Positions 49,326 to 60,060 are shown, numbered from the stretch's first letter. The stretch is 64,000 nt of DNA from Angiostrongylus vasorum (GCA_018806985.1 JADANN010000364.1:7235001-7299000); one strand, 5' to 3'. Numbers and translations are program-made. The notes: generated from the sequence alone by a model not told the origin.

Positions 49326-50199
49326 TTATTGATCCATTATTGATTATTTATTGCCAATATCCAACACTTAAATGCTAAGCGTCATTTCTCGATACGTTCT
49401 TGATGTGATTTCACTGTAGGAGCAACATTCTCTATTGTTTGATTTCATGTGAGTGTTTCCTCTCACAATGGATCTCAAAAATCTGAGATCATTCTCTTTA
49501 AAGCAGCAAAATGTTCATATCGTCCAAAAAAATTGGGCAATAGGCGTTTTATCTGAGTTGGCAAAAGAAAGAATGAGAATGAAAACAAGACTGTCTGTGA
49601 GTCATCGGGACCGAGCATTGAAGGCATAAGTTCATTCCTAGCAATCCTCATTGCGTTCAAAGTACATTCCATGTATCTTCCACAAACGATGTCCTGATAT
49701 TATTTCATGTACAAATTTTTTTATTATTCGTATGCTGTGATATCACTTTTTCTTTTAACTGAACAAAACTTTATGCGTCTGTTCTTGAAGAATTTCAGAT
49801 ATTCGTCCTCACCTCAGCCCTCGAGTTTGTTTCTTTTTAAATTTCGCTACTCAAGTGACCTCACTATGAAGTTTCGGAATTCTTTGATCACCAACATGCC
49901 AGGTCACTTTGTATCGAAATGGTGCACGCCGTTAGAGTGGTTCCAAGAGGCTTCCACTTTTGTATTCTGCCAGTAGCATTTCTAGCAGAAAGGCTTACTC
50001 AGGTGTGGCTCGAGAAAAGCTGTTCTGTACAAGTAATTTGCAAAAAAAACTTTTTGACGAGTTCACGTTGTTATCTAACTGCTTTGTGATTTCCCACACA
50101 TTGTCTCCACTTTTTTGAAGCATGGTGCCGATTTCTCATGCGAAACGAAAGCCGGTGATGTCCAAGCGATCTCTCATCCATATAAGGCAAGTAGCGTAC

Positions 50200-50469
50200 T
50201 TCTTGAAGCCATTTAGCCTGATTTGCCACGCTTGCTAAATTGTGTATGTTGCACGCGTTCACAAAGATTGAGTAATCAGGTATAAGAAGAGCCGCATGTG
50301 CCTAAAATATGGGTGAGAAAGGATGCGTCTGAACCATGAAGAGACAGAAATAGCCGTACCACTTTGCAAGTCATTCTCATTAATAAACAGTATGCAGACA
50401 TTTCATCATTTGTCCGCAAAAAGAAAGACTTCTCTAGTTGAAGCTGGCAATCAGCTTCGTTCTCATAAC
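50200..50469 (-). CDS. two exons of an unrecognised minus-strand gene
   Basis: Exon 50469-50363 follows TTTCTTGTAG and encodes YENEADCQLQLEKSFFLRTN then DEMSAYCLLMRMTCK, ending AAA|GTGGTA. A 61-nt intron ends ATATTTTAG. Exon 50301-50200 encodes AHAALLIPDYSIFVNACNIH then NLASVANQAKWLQE, ending GAA|GTACGC. The junction is phase 0. Downstream coding-like sequence continues to about 50020 but I could not join it in phase. Upstream, 50540-50640 also looks coding-like. The product is not recognised. It lies 3' of the arrestin gene on the opposite strand. Confidence 0.42.
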
Positions 50470-51689
50470 CTACAAGAAATGGTCGCATCGTGAGCCGAGG
50501 ACAACATAGTAATGTCCTTTTTCTTTTAATTCCATTTCTGCACCGTTATATCTCTGCGATTAGGTTCCACTGTCCACAATTCAGCTTCCAGTGATAACTT
50601 GTTATGGAAGCCCTTTCCCTGTCTTTCCTGTAGTTACGAATAAGATGAATCCCTCCCCAGAATAAGTTCTCAGCCAAAGGAAAACTCGTAGGCGAACTAC
50701 CGGTATGGAGACGCCGTCCTTATCTTGCGACTTGTGACAAAATCTTGTCACTACGGAATGCGCTACATGTTCAGTTATATATGGATTGCTACAAATATAT
50801 ACAAAATTTTGTACGTGTATCTGTAGTGTTTACTTTGAATATCATGAGTCCATACTTGTGTCACTTTTGCGGGTATATGCTGGCGACAGACTCTGCTTCT
50901 GAACGCCGCAGTGATGTCCTCAGTACATGTCTGCCCTGGCCCGGTCTCAGGTCCGCTTATTGCGCTGCAGCTCTTGATGATAAGTTATATTGGTAACCTA
51001 TTCTTGTACAATCTACCTTATCAATCACACCTTGCGTTGTCGGCAAATCGGAGGACTGTCGAGTTTGGCTGATGGTCAACTGGTGGCCGACTCATCCATG
51101 CAACATTCTCTTACCCATTTGCCAGTTCTCGGTAATTATTATAAACTCCGATCGTAAGTTGAATGCTTTTTAGCTAAATACTTAACATTTGAAGGTTTCG
51201 TTGGTCCGTATTCACCTAGAATCTGAGAACATAAATAAAATCTCTACAAGGTTAGTATTTTGTGGAGTGTTTAGAATTTCTTTCTTAGGAGTTCTAAGAT
51301 GGCTATGCCACGGCAACTTCTTCAAGTCACCATAGGCCTTCGTTATCCTATCTGGATTGAATAGAAGCTTACAGTGTTATGATTAAAACTCCCGTAGAAC
51401 TCAGACAACTCCTATTAGCAAACAATTTGATGGGTTTCTGGTGAAACAGTTCGAAGTCGATAACCGTGCTGGCAGGTGAACAGCTTATAGCTCAAAACAA
51501 ACGTACACATTTAACTACAAGGAAGCACACAGAGTAAATACTTTGTTATTCTTGAGCTTCAAGAGCCGATTTACAAGACTTAGTGATACATGACATAAAC
51601 TTGATGAGTACGAGGCAATAGAGCATGGCTACGTTGCGAGATATCAGTTATAATAAGCGAATGATGAGTAAAGATGCATGACTGTCTAT

Positions 51690-51792
51690 CCGACTGACCG
51701 AGTCACCCACTCACTTGCTCACTTATTCACTTAATGAATAAATGAAGGGATGAAAGAATGAACTAAGTGAGTGAAAGCAAGTGAATGAAAAA
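51690..51792. repeat. ACTC/GAAT-rich imperfect palindrome
   Basis: CACTCACTTGCTCACTTATT is mirrored by GTGAGTGAAAGCAAGTGAAT about 50 nt on, around TTCACTTAATGAATAAATGA. A tetranucleotide-type repeat that can fold back. Confidence 0.6.
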
Positions 51793-51899
51793 AATCACAG
51801 AGTGGAAAGTGAAAAAAGAGTAATGTTAAAATTGTGATGAACTAAAGAGATGAATGCTTTAAGTAGGTAGTTTTTATAATGAATTTGCGTTGTTTGTAG

Positions 51900-52163
51900 A
51901 TGATCAATGACAGCGACGTGATCAGCCCAACGAACAGCGTCACCAACATCGAAGACAGCACTAGTATTTTATCTGAAATTATGTACTTTCTTCTTTTTTC
52001 AACTTTATATTTCCATTTTCAACAATTCTCGCTTTTCATCTCTAGGATTGTTCAGCATCAGATTCTCCAGATTTCCCCTCCTCACAGCATTTCTAAGGAA
52101 GTTTTAGAAACCTACAATAATGTGTTCACCAATATTTACTTCACCAAAAGCATTCGATGTTGA
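51900..52163 (+). CDS. two-exon 3' end: possible far tail of the arrestin gene or a separate small gene
   Basis: Exon 51900-51982 follows TTTGTAG and begins ATG in phase 0 (MINDSDVISPTNSVTNIEDS). It ends AT|GTACTT. A 63-nt pyrimidine-rich intron ends CTCTAG, and exon 52046-52163 continues in frame to TGA at 52161. Together they give 65 residues. The first exon could attach to arrestin exon 10 (phase 0 to phase 0) as a fourth tail, or serve as the start of a separate short gene. No domain is recognised. Confidence 0.35.
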   Translation: MINDSDVISPTNSVTNIEDSTSILSEIMYFLLFSTLYFHFQQFSLFISRIVQHQILQISPPHSISKEVLETYNNVFTNIYFTKSIRC

Positions 52164-52199
52164 CTCATCCTTTAGGGTTGCTGAATACATTCAACTCTA

Positions 52200-52430
52200 T
52201 TCTTAGCATCCAAGGGCTGATTGAATGCATATTTAGGCCATAAATTTCGGAAGCCTTTGGATCCATCAGATGATGGCTTCATCCTTTCAGACGAGTCTGG
52301 TACCACTCTCTAGATCCTGAAGAGAGCGACGCTTTGGTTTGCATGGAGCGCGATGTTGGACCAGATACCCTAAGTATATTGCTGAGCACTCCAACCACTG
52401 CATTACACTTGTCCAGACAAAATTTATTAT
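52200..52430 (-). repeat. SINE-A copy, diverged
   Basis: Plus strand GCTGATTGAATGCATATTTA, CAGACGAGTCTGGTACCACT and CCAACCACTGCATTACACTT. Confidence 0.65.
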
Positions 52431-53388
52431 AGCTATAAGTCTTATTGTATCCAAAAAAAGACGTTTAGTGCAGCTGCAGGTTAAAATAAACTTAAAGAGA
52501 TACCGTGAACTTGCTTTCTTCAGGTAACTAAAAAGAAAACTAAAAATTTTAGTAGGCAATCCTTTCCAATATTCAATATTTTCTTAAACCGGTAAAGATT
52601 TTTTTCAGATCAATGTTAAGAATCCTTTATGAAGTCCGATGTGACAGTTCTTTCTTGATCCGATGGGATTAGTTTTTCTTTTTTTTATTTTATTTCCTAT
52701 TCTTCATACAACTGTCCCTACGAAATAAGAGAACGTGGACGACTTTGCTGAGATAAGAAGGAAAGAACTCTCTTGCGAGCGATCATATTTAATTCGCTAC
52801 AGTTTGCTTTGGAGTGTCTTGATTGATGTTTCTTCTTATGCTGATAACAATCTCATCAAAACATTTCAGAAGGCCGAAGCTCTGATCAGGAAAGAGAATT
52901 TATTACGTGGCTGGACAGTTTTCAAGATAAGTGTTAGCAACTGTAACATGAATCTCATTTCTAAAACTGGTTTCGAAATGCTTCCTGTCTCTACTAGGAT
53001 CTAAAACACTCCTTCCATCAAGCTCTAAGGCCGTCAAAAACTGTACTCAATAATGTCAACACATATGTGGATGGATACGGTGGACACCATGCGTTGACTT
53101 CAATGCACAGTTTCAAATTTTTGCCTCAAATTCTTCAATTCTCTACCATCTTCCTATTTCATAGATAGCTCCTTCAATACAAAGGCTTTCTCGTTCGACC
53201 AAAAAACGCGAAAAAATGGGGCGTTGTCTGAAGCGATCAAGAGGCAAAGTTAAACATTGGTAGTATTGACTACTTTTTTTAAATTATTGCTACTATTGTT
53301 AGTACCAGTACTACTATCCCTAAATACTTTACCATTCCACTATGCTTTCGCACTGCTGAGTGTTTGAATGTTAAGTGTAGCAAGGAGC

Positions 53389-56300
53389 TCATCTATTCAA
53401 CAACGTCTTCCAAGCTGAAAAGGAGTTCGACTTTTCTATCTTGAAGCACAGGTAAGATTAATCATACCACAATGCTCGTCGAGCTGTTATTCACTTTTAG
53501 TTTTTATTATTGCTACTATTGCCACTATTGTTAGTGGAGACTGTTTATTTAAGCACGACGCTTATGTAGCGTAGTAGTTAGAAGTGACCCCTACCACGTA
53601 CCGCGATTCACATGGTCGTTTTTCCAACATCGCGCCTCGACGAAAAAAAGCCTTATGTCCATTAGGATTGACAAATTGGTTTGGATATTCTGGGAGTTCA
53701 AAGAATTGTCCTTTTACATCGGTGAGCCTCCAAATGTCACTATACTGCCCAGATACAGCTGCATATGAAGTACTAGGAATGGAGTCCAATGGACGGTGTA
53801 TCCGTGAGTCACCTAGTCGGCACCGAATGCTTTATCATTCATCGTTTTACTTAAACATAGAAAAGTCTGATAAGTCCTAAGTAGAGGTAAACTTACTGGA
53901 AATGATACATGATTTCATTGTATGATCCTCTAATACGAGTTGAGCTGCTTTGTCACTACTTTGTTCTGAAAAAAAATGGGGCGTTAACATATTTTGATGA
54001 GCTACTTTTTATCCACGCTTCAAACTAAGTGTTTGAAACGTGCCACATAAAAACAGCTGGCTAAGGAAAACGAGTTATTGAATATCCACTAGAAACATCA
54101 CATGTTTGAAATTTTGTTATCTTTACCAGGAAAAACCGCTACATCGTTATGTCAACTTTTTTTATTTGCTGCCTGTTACAATTTCCACGGCAGGGTATTA
54201 TGTGTGAAACAACCACAATGATGCTGAGATATTTGCAAAACTCTGGACCGCAGGTGCCTATGGTGAGGAACGAACGCGCCATTATCCCTTTCCGGGGGCT
54301 AACGCGTTCACCAACACACCATGCGGGTGCTTTGTTTCCGCCTGACTCTCAGCTAGTTCTATCTATCGATCAGTGCCATCAGCAATCACTCGTCAACTGG
54401 ATTGATCTGGGGAGCCTAAATCGGCAATGAACCCAGTTCAGCTGAGGCTGTAGTCGAAATCATAATGTCAATGATGGCACTGATCAATGGAACTAGCTGA
54501 GAACGAAAGGCGAAACGAGGGACCAGCATGGTGTGGTGGTGAACGCGTTAACCCCTGGAAAGGGTGATAGTGCGTTCGTTCCCCCACCGCTGACATCTGC
54601 GGTCCGGAGTTTTGCGAATATCTCAGCATCATTGAAATCGTTACACCCTTAGTTATAAACAACCGGAATTCTCAATCTCAACGGGTTTTTTTAAAATGAG
54701 AAGATAAAAATACTTAGAATTCTAATTCATTTGACCAAATTAGCCTAATAATGATGTTGAAAACGATATTACTAACGGTAATAAATGGAAGTTCTGAGAA
54801 GAATAAACAAAACAACATCTCAAAAGGAAACTTCAAGAAAACTGAAGATGATGTCTCTGTCCGCTCACCATCTCCATTACCGTCCTCCAATCCGAACACG
54901 ATCAATCCACGTTCTGGCAGATCAAAATCGGCTACCGCAATCGGTTGTGATCGGTTTGTTACAGCTGAATGTAGGATTAGGAGAAGTTAAAGTCATATAA
55001 AGAAAGGATTTTATGTATTTTGGCAGAGGACATTCTAGAAGTGGATGGGCCTTGAATCTCAACTAGGCATAAAAAATGTTTTATCATTTCTCAATCGCAC
55101 TGAGTTTCTGTCTTTGGAAAAAAAAGGATAAAAGTGTTTTGAGTGATTCCGAGAAAAGAACTAATGGGTTATGGAAGATTTTTTGCCTAAACATAGCGGC
55201 TATACTTTCCTTGTTCTTATATTTATAGGCTTATTTTAACTCTAATAACATAAAATCTGTCAACTAAGAATCAATGAACTTTGTCAAAATTACTTTTCGT
55301 TTGTTCAGAGGAAACAGTAAAAAGTAGGAAAAGAAAGTGACATGATGTATTCAAAGTGTTCTACGCCTCCCACCCAAGCAGGAAACACGATAATCGTCGT
55401 CATTTTCGTGAGTTGATGGGAATGGGTGTACTAATACGATGAGAGCAAAACGAGGAATAAGAAAAAAAAGGAAGGAAAAGACACTGTTAAGACCTTTGAC
55501 GTTACGTTTGATGAGTCGCGTGTAGGCATTTTGATCGGTGTAGCCACCGGAAAATCGATTTGTCTGGAATGGAAGAGCTTTTAAAATAAAACTTAATGAC
55601 GAAAGCAAAAAACTGAAGATCGTTTCAAAAAAGAGGATTACCCAAAACGAAACTGGCATGGGAAATGACGGTAAAAAGCATCCATGCTATGTCGTGATTA
55701 TGTTATCAAACAATAACCTTAACCATTCTCTGTCCATAATCTTCACCATTTCCTTGCTCACCACAGCTAGTGACATTTAGGAGAAAACCGCTTACGGATG
55801 CGATTGACAACGTCAAAACTTTCTATATAAGTTTCAAAACTTGTCAAGAGAACTTTTCTCACGAATCGATTTCCATTCCAAACAAATGAGAGACTGTGCA
55901 GGTATTACGAAAAAAAGTTGTTGTGTATCATTTTGCTCATTCATTCATAACAGTAACATCAACAATAGTACATAGTGGATAATATATAATATGATAATAA
56001 TAATAATGATAATAATGATAGTAACAGTAGCCTCTCTTTATTTACTGTCTATTCCTTTTCATGGCAGTGTGTGATGCGAAGTATAACCACAGTGATGCTG
56101 AGATGTTTGCAAAATACCAAAAATCCTAGACCGCAGAAGTCTTCTGTGGGGATAGAACCCGATACCACCCTATCCGAGGCTAACGTGTTCACCACCACAC
56201 CATGAGTCCTTCGCTTCGCCCTTCTCTCAGCCGTGTTTTAATCTATAGGCTACCGTCAATCACGCGATAACCGGGATTGATCTAGGAAGCACAAATCGGT

Positions 56301-56785
56301 ATTGAACCTAATTAATTAATTCTTTCTACTTCTGCATAGCAAACATGAGGTGTTATCTTATTTCTATATTTACGCACAAGCTGACGTTTCGGCGGATTTC
56401 GCCTTCCTCAGATCTGTGTTCAGTGTGATTGAAATTTTGGTTCAGCATCTTCTCCGTTTGGTTATGGAGGTATTTGACCGCGTGGATTGCAGTCAACTTG
56501 ACCTTTCCAGGCTCTGAGGAAGGCGAAATGCGCCGAAACCTCAGCTTGTGCGTGAATAAAGAAATAAGATAACACCTCGTCTTTGCTAAACAGAAGTAGA
56601 ATTATTCAATGTATGGCGAAGTTATTAGGAAGTCGGTCGTGCCAGTTAATTAAGTTGAAGCTGTATTACAAAATCGCAATTTAGTCACTTTTTATTCAAT
56701 CCCTACTCTTTTTCCATGATAGGGTATGATGTGAAATATAATAATAATAATGATAATAATAATAATGATAATAACAGTAATAATA

Positions 56786-56834
<49 letters not shown>

Positions 56835-58806
56835 TAACCCATTATTACCCTTTGCGGGACTAGCTTCAGGTCAACTGTGTTAAATGCCGATTTGTGCACC
56901 CCAGATCAATCCCATTGACGGGTGATTGCTGATAGAACCTGTAAACTAAAATCCTGCAAAAAAAATGGAGTAACGAAGGGGCTCTCATGGTGCGATTGTG
57001 AGAACACACTAGACCGCGGAAAGGGTAATAGTTTGTTCGATCCCGTCCGTAGACATCTGCGGTACGCCAAAAATTTGAGGATAAGTTGGGCCGGACACGT
57101 AATGCTTATTAACGATAACCGATGGACAGGAGCCGTTAGTGGCTGGATTCCTCGGGTGTCAAACATACTGCAAGAAGACCGTCGACCTCATGGTGGGAGT
57201 TTTTCACAAAAAACCCAAGAAGAAGATGATACTTAACGAGTCCGTAGAGCGAACAGAACCCACTGGGCCAGTCTTGCAGGCGACAGGGAAAAATGGAAGA
57301 TTTACTGGCGCACGCTAGAGTCACTCGACGATAAACGGGACAACAGGTGATACAGGTGATGCAGGTGAATACAACTAGGAATGAAGTCAAGAAAACAAAA
57401 CCATTTGTAAATCCTAAGAACGCCTTTCTTTTAACATCGGCACTAAGCAAATAATTCGTTGTTTTCTCTATGGGCAAACATGAAGTTGTTATTTTACTCT
57501 TTAGTTCTTTTCATTCTCAGCAATCGCGAGGTTGTTAAGCAGCATACGTTTACTTCCATACAACAAGACACATATAACACAATCGTAGCTGACGTTTCGG
57601 CAGAATCGTCTTCTTCAGAGCCGTTTTTTTACGTGCCTTCCATTGAGGAAAAGCCGCTGATCAGCGTCGCCTATGGTTGGCCGTGTCATTGTATGGAAGT
57701 AAACGTACGCTGCTTAACAACCTCGCGATTGTTGAGAAAGAAAGCGACGCATTTACAACCCAATGCCGAGGTTAATAGAAAGTCGATCTCGGTAACTCTT
57801 TGGTCACAATGTAGCTAACGTTTCTTCGGATTTCGCCTTCTTCAGAGCTTGGAAGGATCAAGGGAAAGTGTACTAAAATAATCAGCTAATCTGTGAAAAC
57901 TCTCGTCAGGTTATCAAAAACGTGATTGTCGTTATTTACGCAGTAGAAGTTTGTCAAAGCTCTTTCAAGAATGTAAAAACGTGGCTTAAAAGTCTGATAA
58001 AAGCTCCAATTCAGTGGCCACAATTTTTTCTATTACTTGGAAAAAAATAAAAAATTAACTGGATTACGTTTTCGGTGGAGTTCGGATGGAGGTCGGCGTA
58101 TGTTGGTTGAATGCCTGGCGCGCCAATCCTCGACGACTCCGGCGTTGATTCGTAGCCACCCTGAAATGCGGGCCACCATCAACATTGTTCAAACATTCTT
58201 TCATTCGTTCATCTACTCCTCTCATTCATTCATTCATTCATTCATTCAATTTTCTCATTTACTAGAACATCATATTGAAAATAATAATAAGTCAACGGTT
58301 TTCAATAACAGCTACGTTTCCCCCTCTCAGTTGTATGATATCACTGACATCAGACAGTTTGCTTCTCGAATCGATTAGCTATAGATCAATCAATAAGTTG
58401 ATGGATCGGAATTTTAAGTGCCCTATTTCGACAGTGATCTGCTGAAGGTTGGCAATGCAATGGGAAATCATTTGCTTAGAAATCTATATAAAACAAACAA
58501 AGAGAGGAACCATGTTTTCTGGAGCTTGACGCTTGTTGTTTCTCTTTCTCTTTTTCTTTTAAAAGTGAATCTTTAACGGTAATGAAACCAGGGAGACAGA
58601 AAGAAAAAGAAGGAAAAATGCAGTAAGAAGAAGTATTTAGTGAAGGCTATGTTATAGAATTTTTTCAGTAGTTTCTAAAAACAGTAAAAAAAAGAAAAAA
58701 AGGAGTGAAAAGTTTCCTCCCACCTTTCCAGTGGCGAAGAAGGGCACCGGCTGCGGATATCGCGCTGACTCTTCATCATACCCGGCTGCGAGTGTCGTCG
58801 TGTAAC
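53389..58806 (-). CDS. 3' part of an unrecognised minus-strand gene (six phase-compatible exons)
   Basis: Exons in transcript order: 58806-58724 (after TTTTTTAG; YTTTLAAGYDEESARYPQPV), 58160-58068 (GGYESTPESSRIGAPGIQPT), 55563-55494 (TNRFSGGYTDQNAYTRLIKR), 54964-54869 (VTNRSQPIAVADFDLPERGL), 53965-53897 (QSSDKAAQLVLEDHTMKSCI) and 53414-53389 (WKTLLNR then TGA). Splice sites are good (CATTTCAG, CATTCCAG, ACATTCAG, TTTTTTTTCAG and CCTTTTCAG acceptors; GTGAGC and GTAAGT donors) and every junction matches in phase. The stretch is polar, Ser/Pro/Asp-rich and looks like a disordered tail, perhaps the cytoplasmic end of a membrane protein. No family is recognised. Introns carry SINE-A, SINE-B, an RTE fragment and foldbacks. 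Six consistent junctions make chance unlikely, but no transcript is available. Confidence 0.55.
53552..53862 (+). repeat. SINE-A copy, diverged
   Basis: TTATGTAGCGTAGTAGTTAG, ACAAATTGGTTTGGATATTC and CGGTGTATCCGTGAGTCACC. It lies between the last two exons of the minus gene. Confidence 0.55.
54150..54470 (-). repeat. SINE-B copy
   Basis: Pl. strand: TTTATTTGCTGCCTGTTACA, GCAGGGTATTATGTGTG, GAACGAACGCGCCATTATCC, to CAGCTGAGGCTGTAGTCGAA. Confidence 0.88.
54470..54660 (+). repeat. SINE-B copy, inverted partner of the previous one
   Basis: TGGTGTGGTGGTGAACGCG (54529 on), GTGCGTTCGTTCCCCCACC and ATATCTCAGCATCATTG. With the reverse copy directly before it, this makes an inverted pair. Confidence 0.85.
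55980..56330 (-). repeat. (AAT)n tract and SINE-B copy
   Basis: ATAATAATAATGATAATAATG (55993-56022) directly precedes a reverse copy beginning TTTACTGTCTATTCCTTTTC and ending at TATTGAACCTAATTAATTAA. Confidence 0.75.
56324..56601. repeat. foldback family F element, complete
   Basis: Arms 56324-56416 and 56510-56601 are reverse complements over about 90 nt (GAGGTGTTATCTTATTTCT, GCACAAGCTGA, GTTTCGGC, TTCGCCTTCCTCAGA). The spacer is about 93 nt. Confidence 0.85.
56690..57062. repeat. SINE-B remnants around a long (AAT)n microsatellite
   Basis: A reversed family end (CCATGATAGGGTATGATGTG) runs into about 95 nt of AAT/GAT repeats (56737-56832). Then comes a forward copy from about 56858 (GTGTTAAATGCCGATTTGTG, GTTTGTTCGATCCCGTCC, ACATCTGCGGTA). 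Confidence 0.8.
57060..57365 (+). mobile_element. RTE retrotransposon 3' fragment
   Basis: The plus strand reads ISWAGHVMLINDNRWTGAVS and then, in other frames, the same C-terminal segment as the larger element at 37.5 kb (NDNRW, SGWIPR). It ends in short repeats GGTGATACAGGTGATGCAGG near 57346-57365, the likely 3' tail. It is a 5'-truncated copy, the usual fate of LINE insertions. Confidence 0.8.
57521..57731. repeat. foldback family F element with near-perfect 41-bp arms
   Basis: Arms 57521-57561 and 57691-57731 match at 40 of 41 positions as reverse complements. The interior holds GCTGACGTTTCGGCAG and GTCTTCTTCAGAGCCG. A second core (GTTTCTTCGGATTTCGCC, TTCTTCAGAGC) follows at 57819-57850. 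Confidence 0.9.
58221..58249. repeat. (ATTC)n microsatellite
   Basis: Six to seven CATT units in a row, preceded by imperfect copies. Confidence 0.85.
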
Positions 58807-58809
58807 CTA

Positions 58810-58995
58810 AAAAATCGACAACTTGGTACAGCCTACAAATGATATGTATCGATTTTTTTCAACACTTGTAGAAGTAGTGCGCATTATAGAGATGACGCGC
58901 GCTAAATTTTGCGTGCGTTCATTTATTAGAGACTGGCTTTCTTCGAGAAATGTCTCATATATCATCCCAATCATTTGAAATGTGGTGTAATCTCT
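58810..58995 (-). CDS. possible extra exon of the 53-59 kb minus gene
   Basis: An open minus-strand frame (DYTTFQMIGMIYETFLEESQ...) follows a GCCTAG acceptor. It could donate at a weak A|GTGTTG in phase 1 to the exon at 58806, leaving an intron of about 59 nt. The helical, polar composition fits coding sequence, but the donor is poor and other donors would leave introns that are too short. Confidence 0.25.
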
Positions 58996-59117
58996 AGGCA
59001 ACATTATATAGCCGTTTTTTTTTGAATGCCTTCTTTAATTCCCGGACACTACGACTCGTAGTTTCTAAAAGTCGCGCCCACTTTTTAAGTATTTTTTTTC
59101 ATAATGTTTAGACATAA

Positions 59118-59405
59118 AAAAGGATAAAGGATAAAGCTCTCTGCGTTGATCAATGTCTGAGGGGTGCGCCATGCATTCGACTTTATTAAGGTGATTGAAT
59201 GCATATCTGGCCTTTACAATGACCTCGTGGTGGCCCACTGATGCATCAAGCCAGTGCTGCTATCCTTCCAGACAAGTCTGGTACTAATTTGCCGACCTCG
59301 GAGGGGTGGAAGGTTTGGTGGGCCATGGGCGCAGGGGATCGATTCCTTGTGTGTGTGTATGTGTTGCAGGGCGTCTCCGACCACTGTGCCAAGCGCACCC
59401 TAATG
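59118..59405 (-). repeat. SINE-A copy
   Basis: Plus strand GGATAAAGCTCTCTGCGTTG, GACAAGTCTGGTACTAATTT, and end CCACTGTGCCAAGCGCACCC. Confidence 0.85.
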
Positions 59406-59666
59406 TTTAGGCATAAAAAATGTAATGGCTTCGCAAAATGTTCGTTTTCCCCTCAACTCAATAGCACGACATCATCCGATTAATGAGGTAATTTTCTTAC
59501 AGTTTTTCTTCGTCATAACAGTTTTTGCTTAACTCAAATGGTCACAGAAATCAACGCCGCTGAAGCTCTATAGCAGTCGTAACTATTGCCTTCAGATAAA
59601 TTCAGAAATTCGATGAGAAGAATTAACAGCATTTAATTGAATTGATTCAGTAGCCCTGAAACTTCA

Positions 59667-60060
59667 GTACCTCGTTGGATTATTGAGCTAACATAACACA
59701 AGCCTCGGCCGACGTTTCGACGTCTTCGTCTTCATCAGAGCAGACGATTCCAGTCTGTGGTACACAGCCGCTCGTCTTCTCGAAGTGGCGCATTTGTCTT
59801 CGTGTCGAATCTAATCTTCTTCTGAGGAACTCCGCCCGGATCAGACAACCTCATCCGACGTTGTTTATCATACAGGACGGTTGTTGTTGGTAACGATTGT
59901 TCGTTGATAATAAATGTGTTTTCCAAAGGGCAATCCATCCATTATCACAACAACCGTCTTGCATAAAACAGCGCTGCCAAATTAGGTAGGTTGCTTCATT
60001 TGAATGCTGCTCCACTGAAGAAGATTTAACTCGTGTTAGCTCAATAATCCAAGCAGGTAT
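59667..60060. repeat. foldback family F element with a nested inverted repeat
   Basis: Outer arms GGATTATTGAGCTAACA (59677 on) and its complement GTTAGCTCAATAATCC (to about 60051). An inner pair ACGGTTGTTGTTG (59877 on) and CAACAACCGT. Core GACGTTTCGACGTCTTCG at 59712. Confidence 0.75.

Noticed and set aside
50850..51060. Plus frame resembling a glycosyltransferase fragment (VCPGPVSGPLIALQ)
   Set aside because: The similarity is short, needs frame changes and is likely chance.
55800..55905. Exon-like segment on both strands (minus donor GTAAGC, acceptor GCACAG)
   Set aside because: Its only open minus frame does not fit the phases of the exons at 58068 and 55563, which join well without it.
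56696..56899. Tyr-rich minus frame
   Set aside because: Translation of the (AAT)n microsatellite.
58266..58378. Plus-strand terminal-exon-like frame after CATTTACTAG
   Set aside because: Sits in an intron of the better supported minus-strand gene and has no partner exon in phase.
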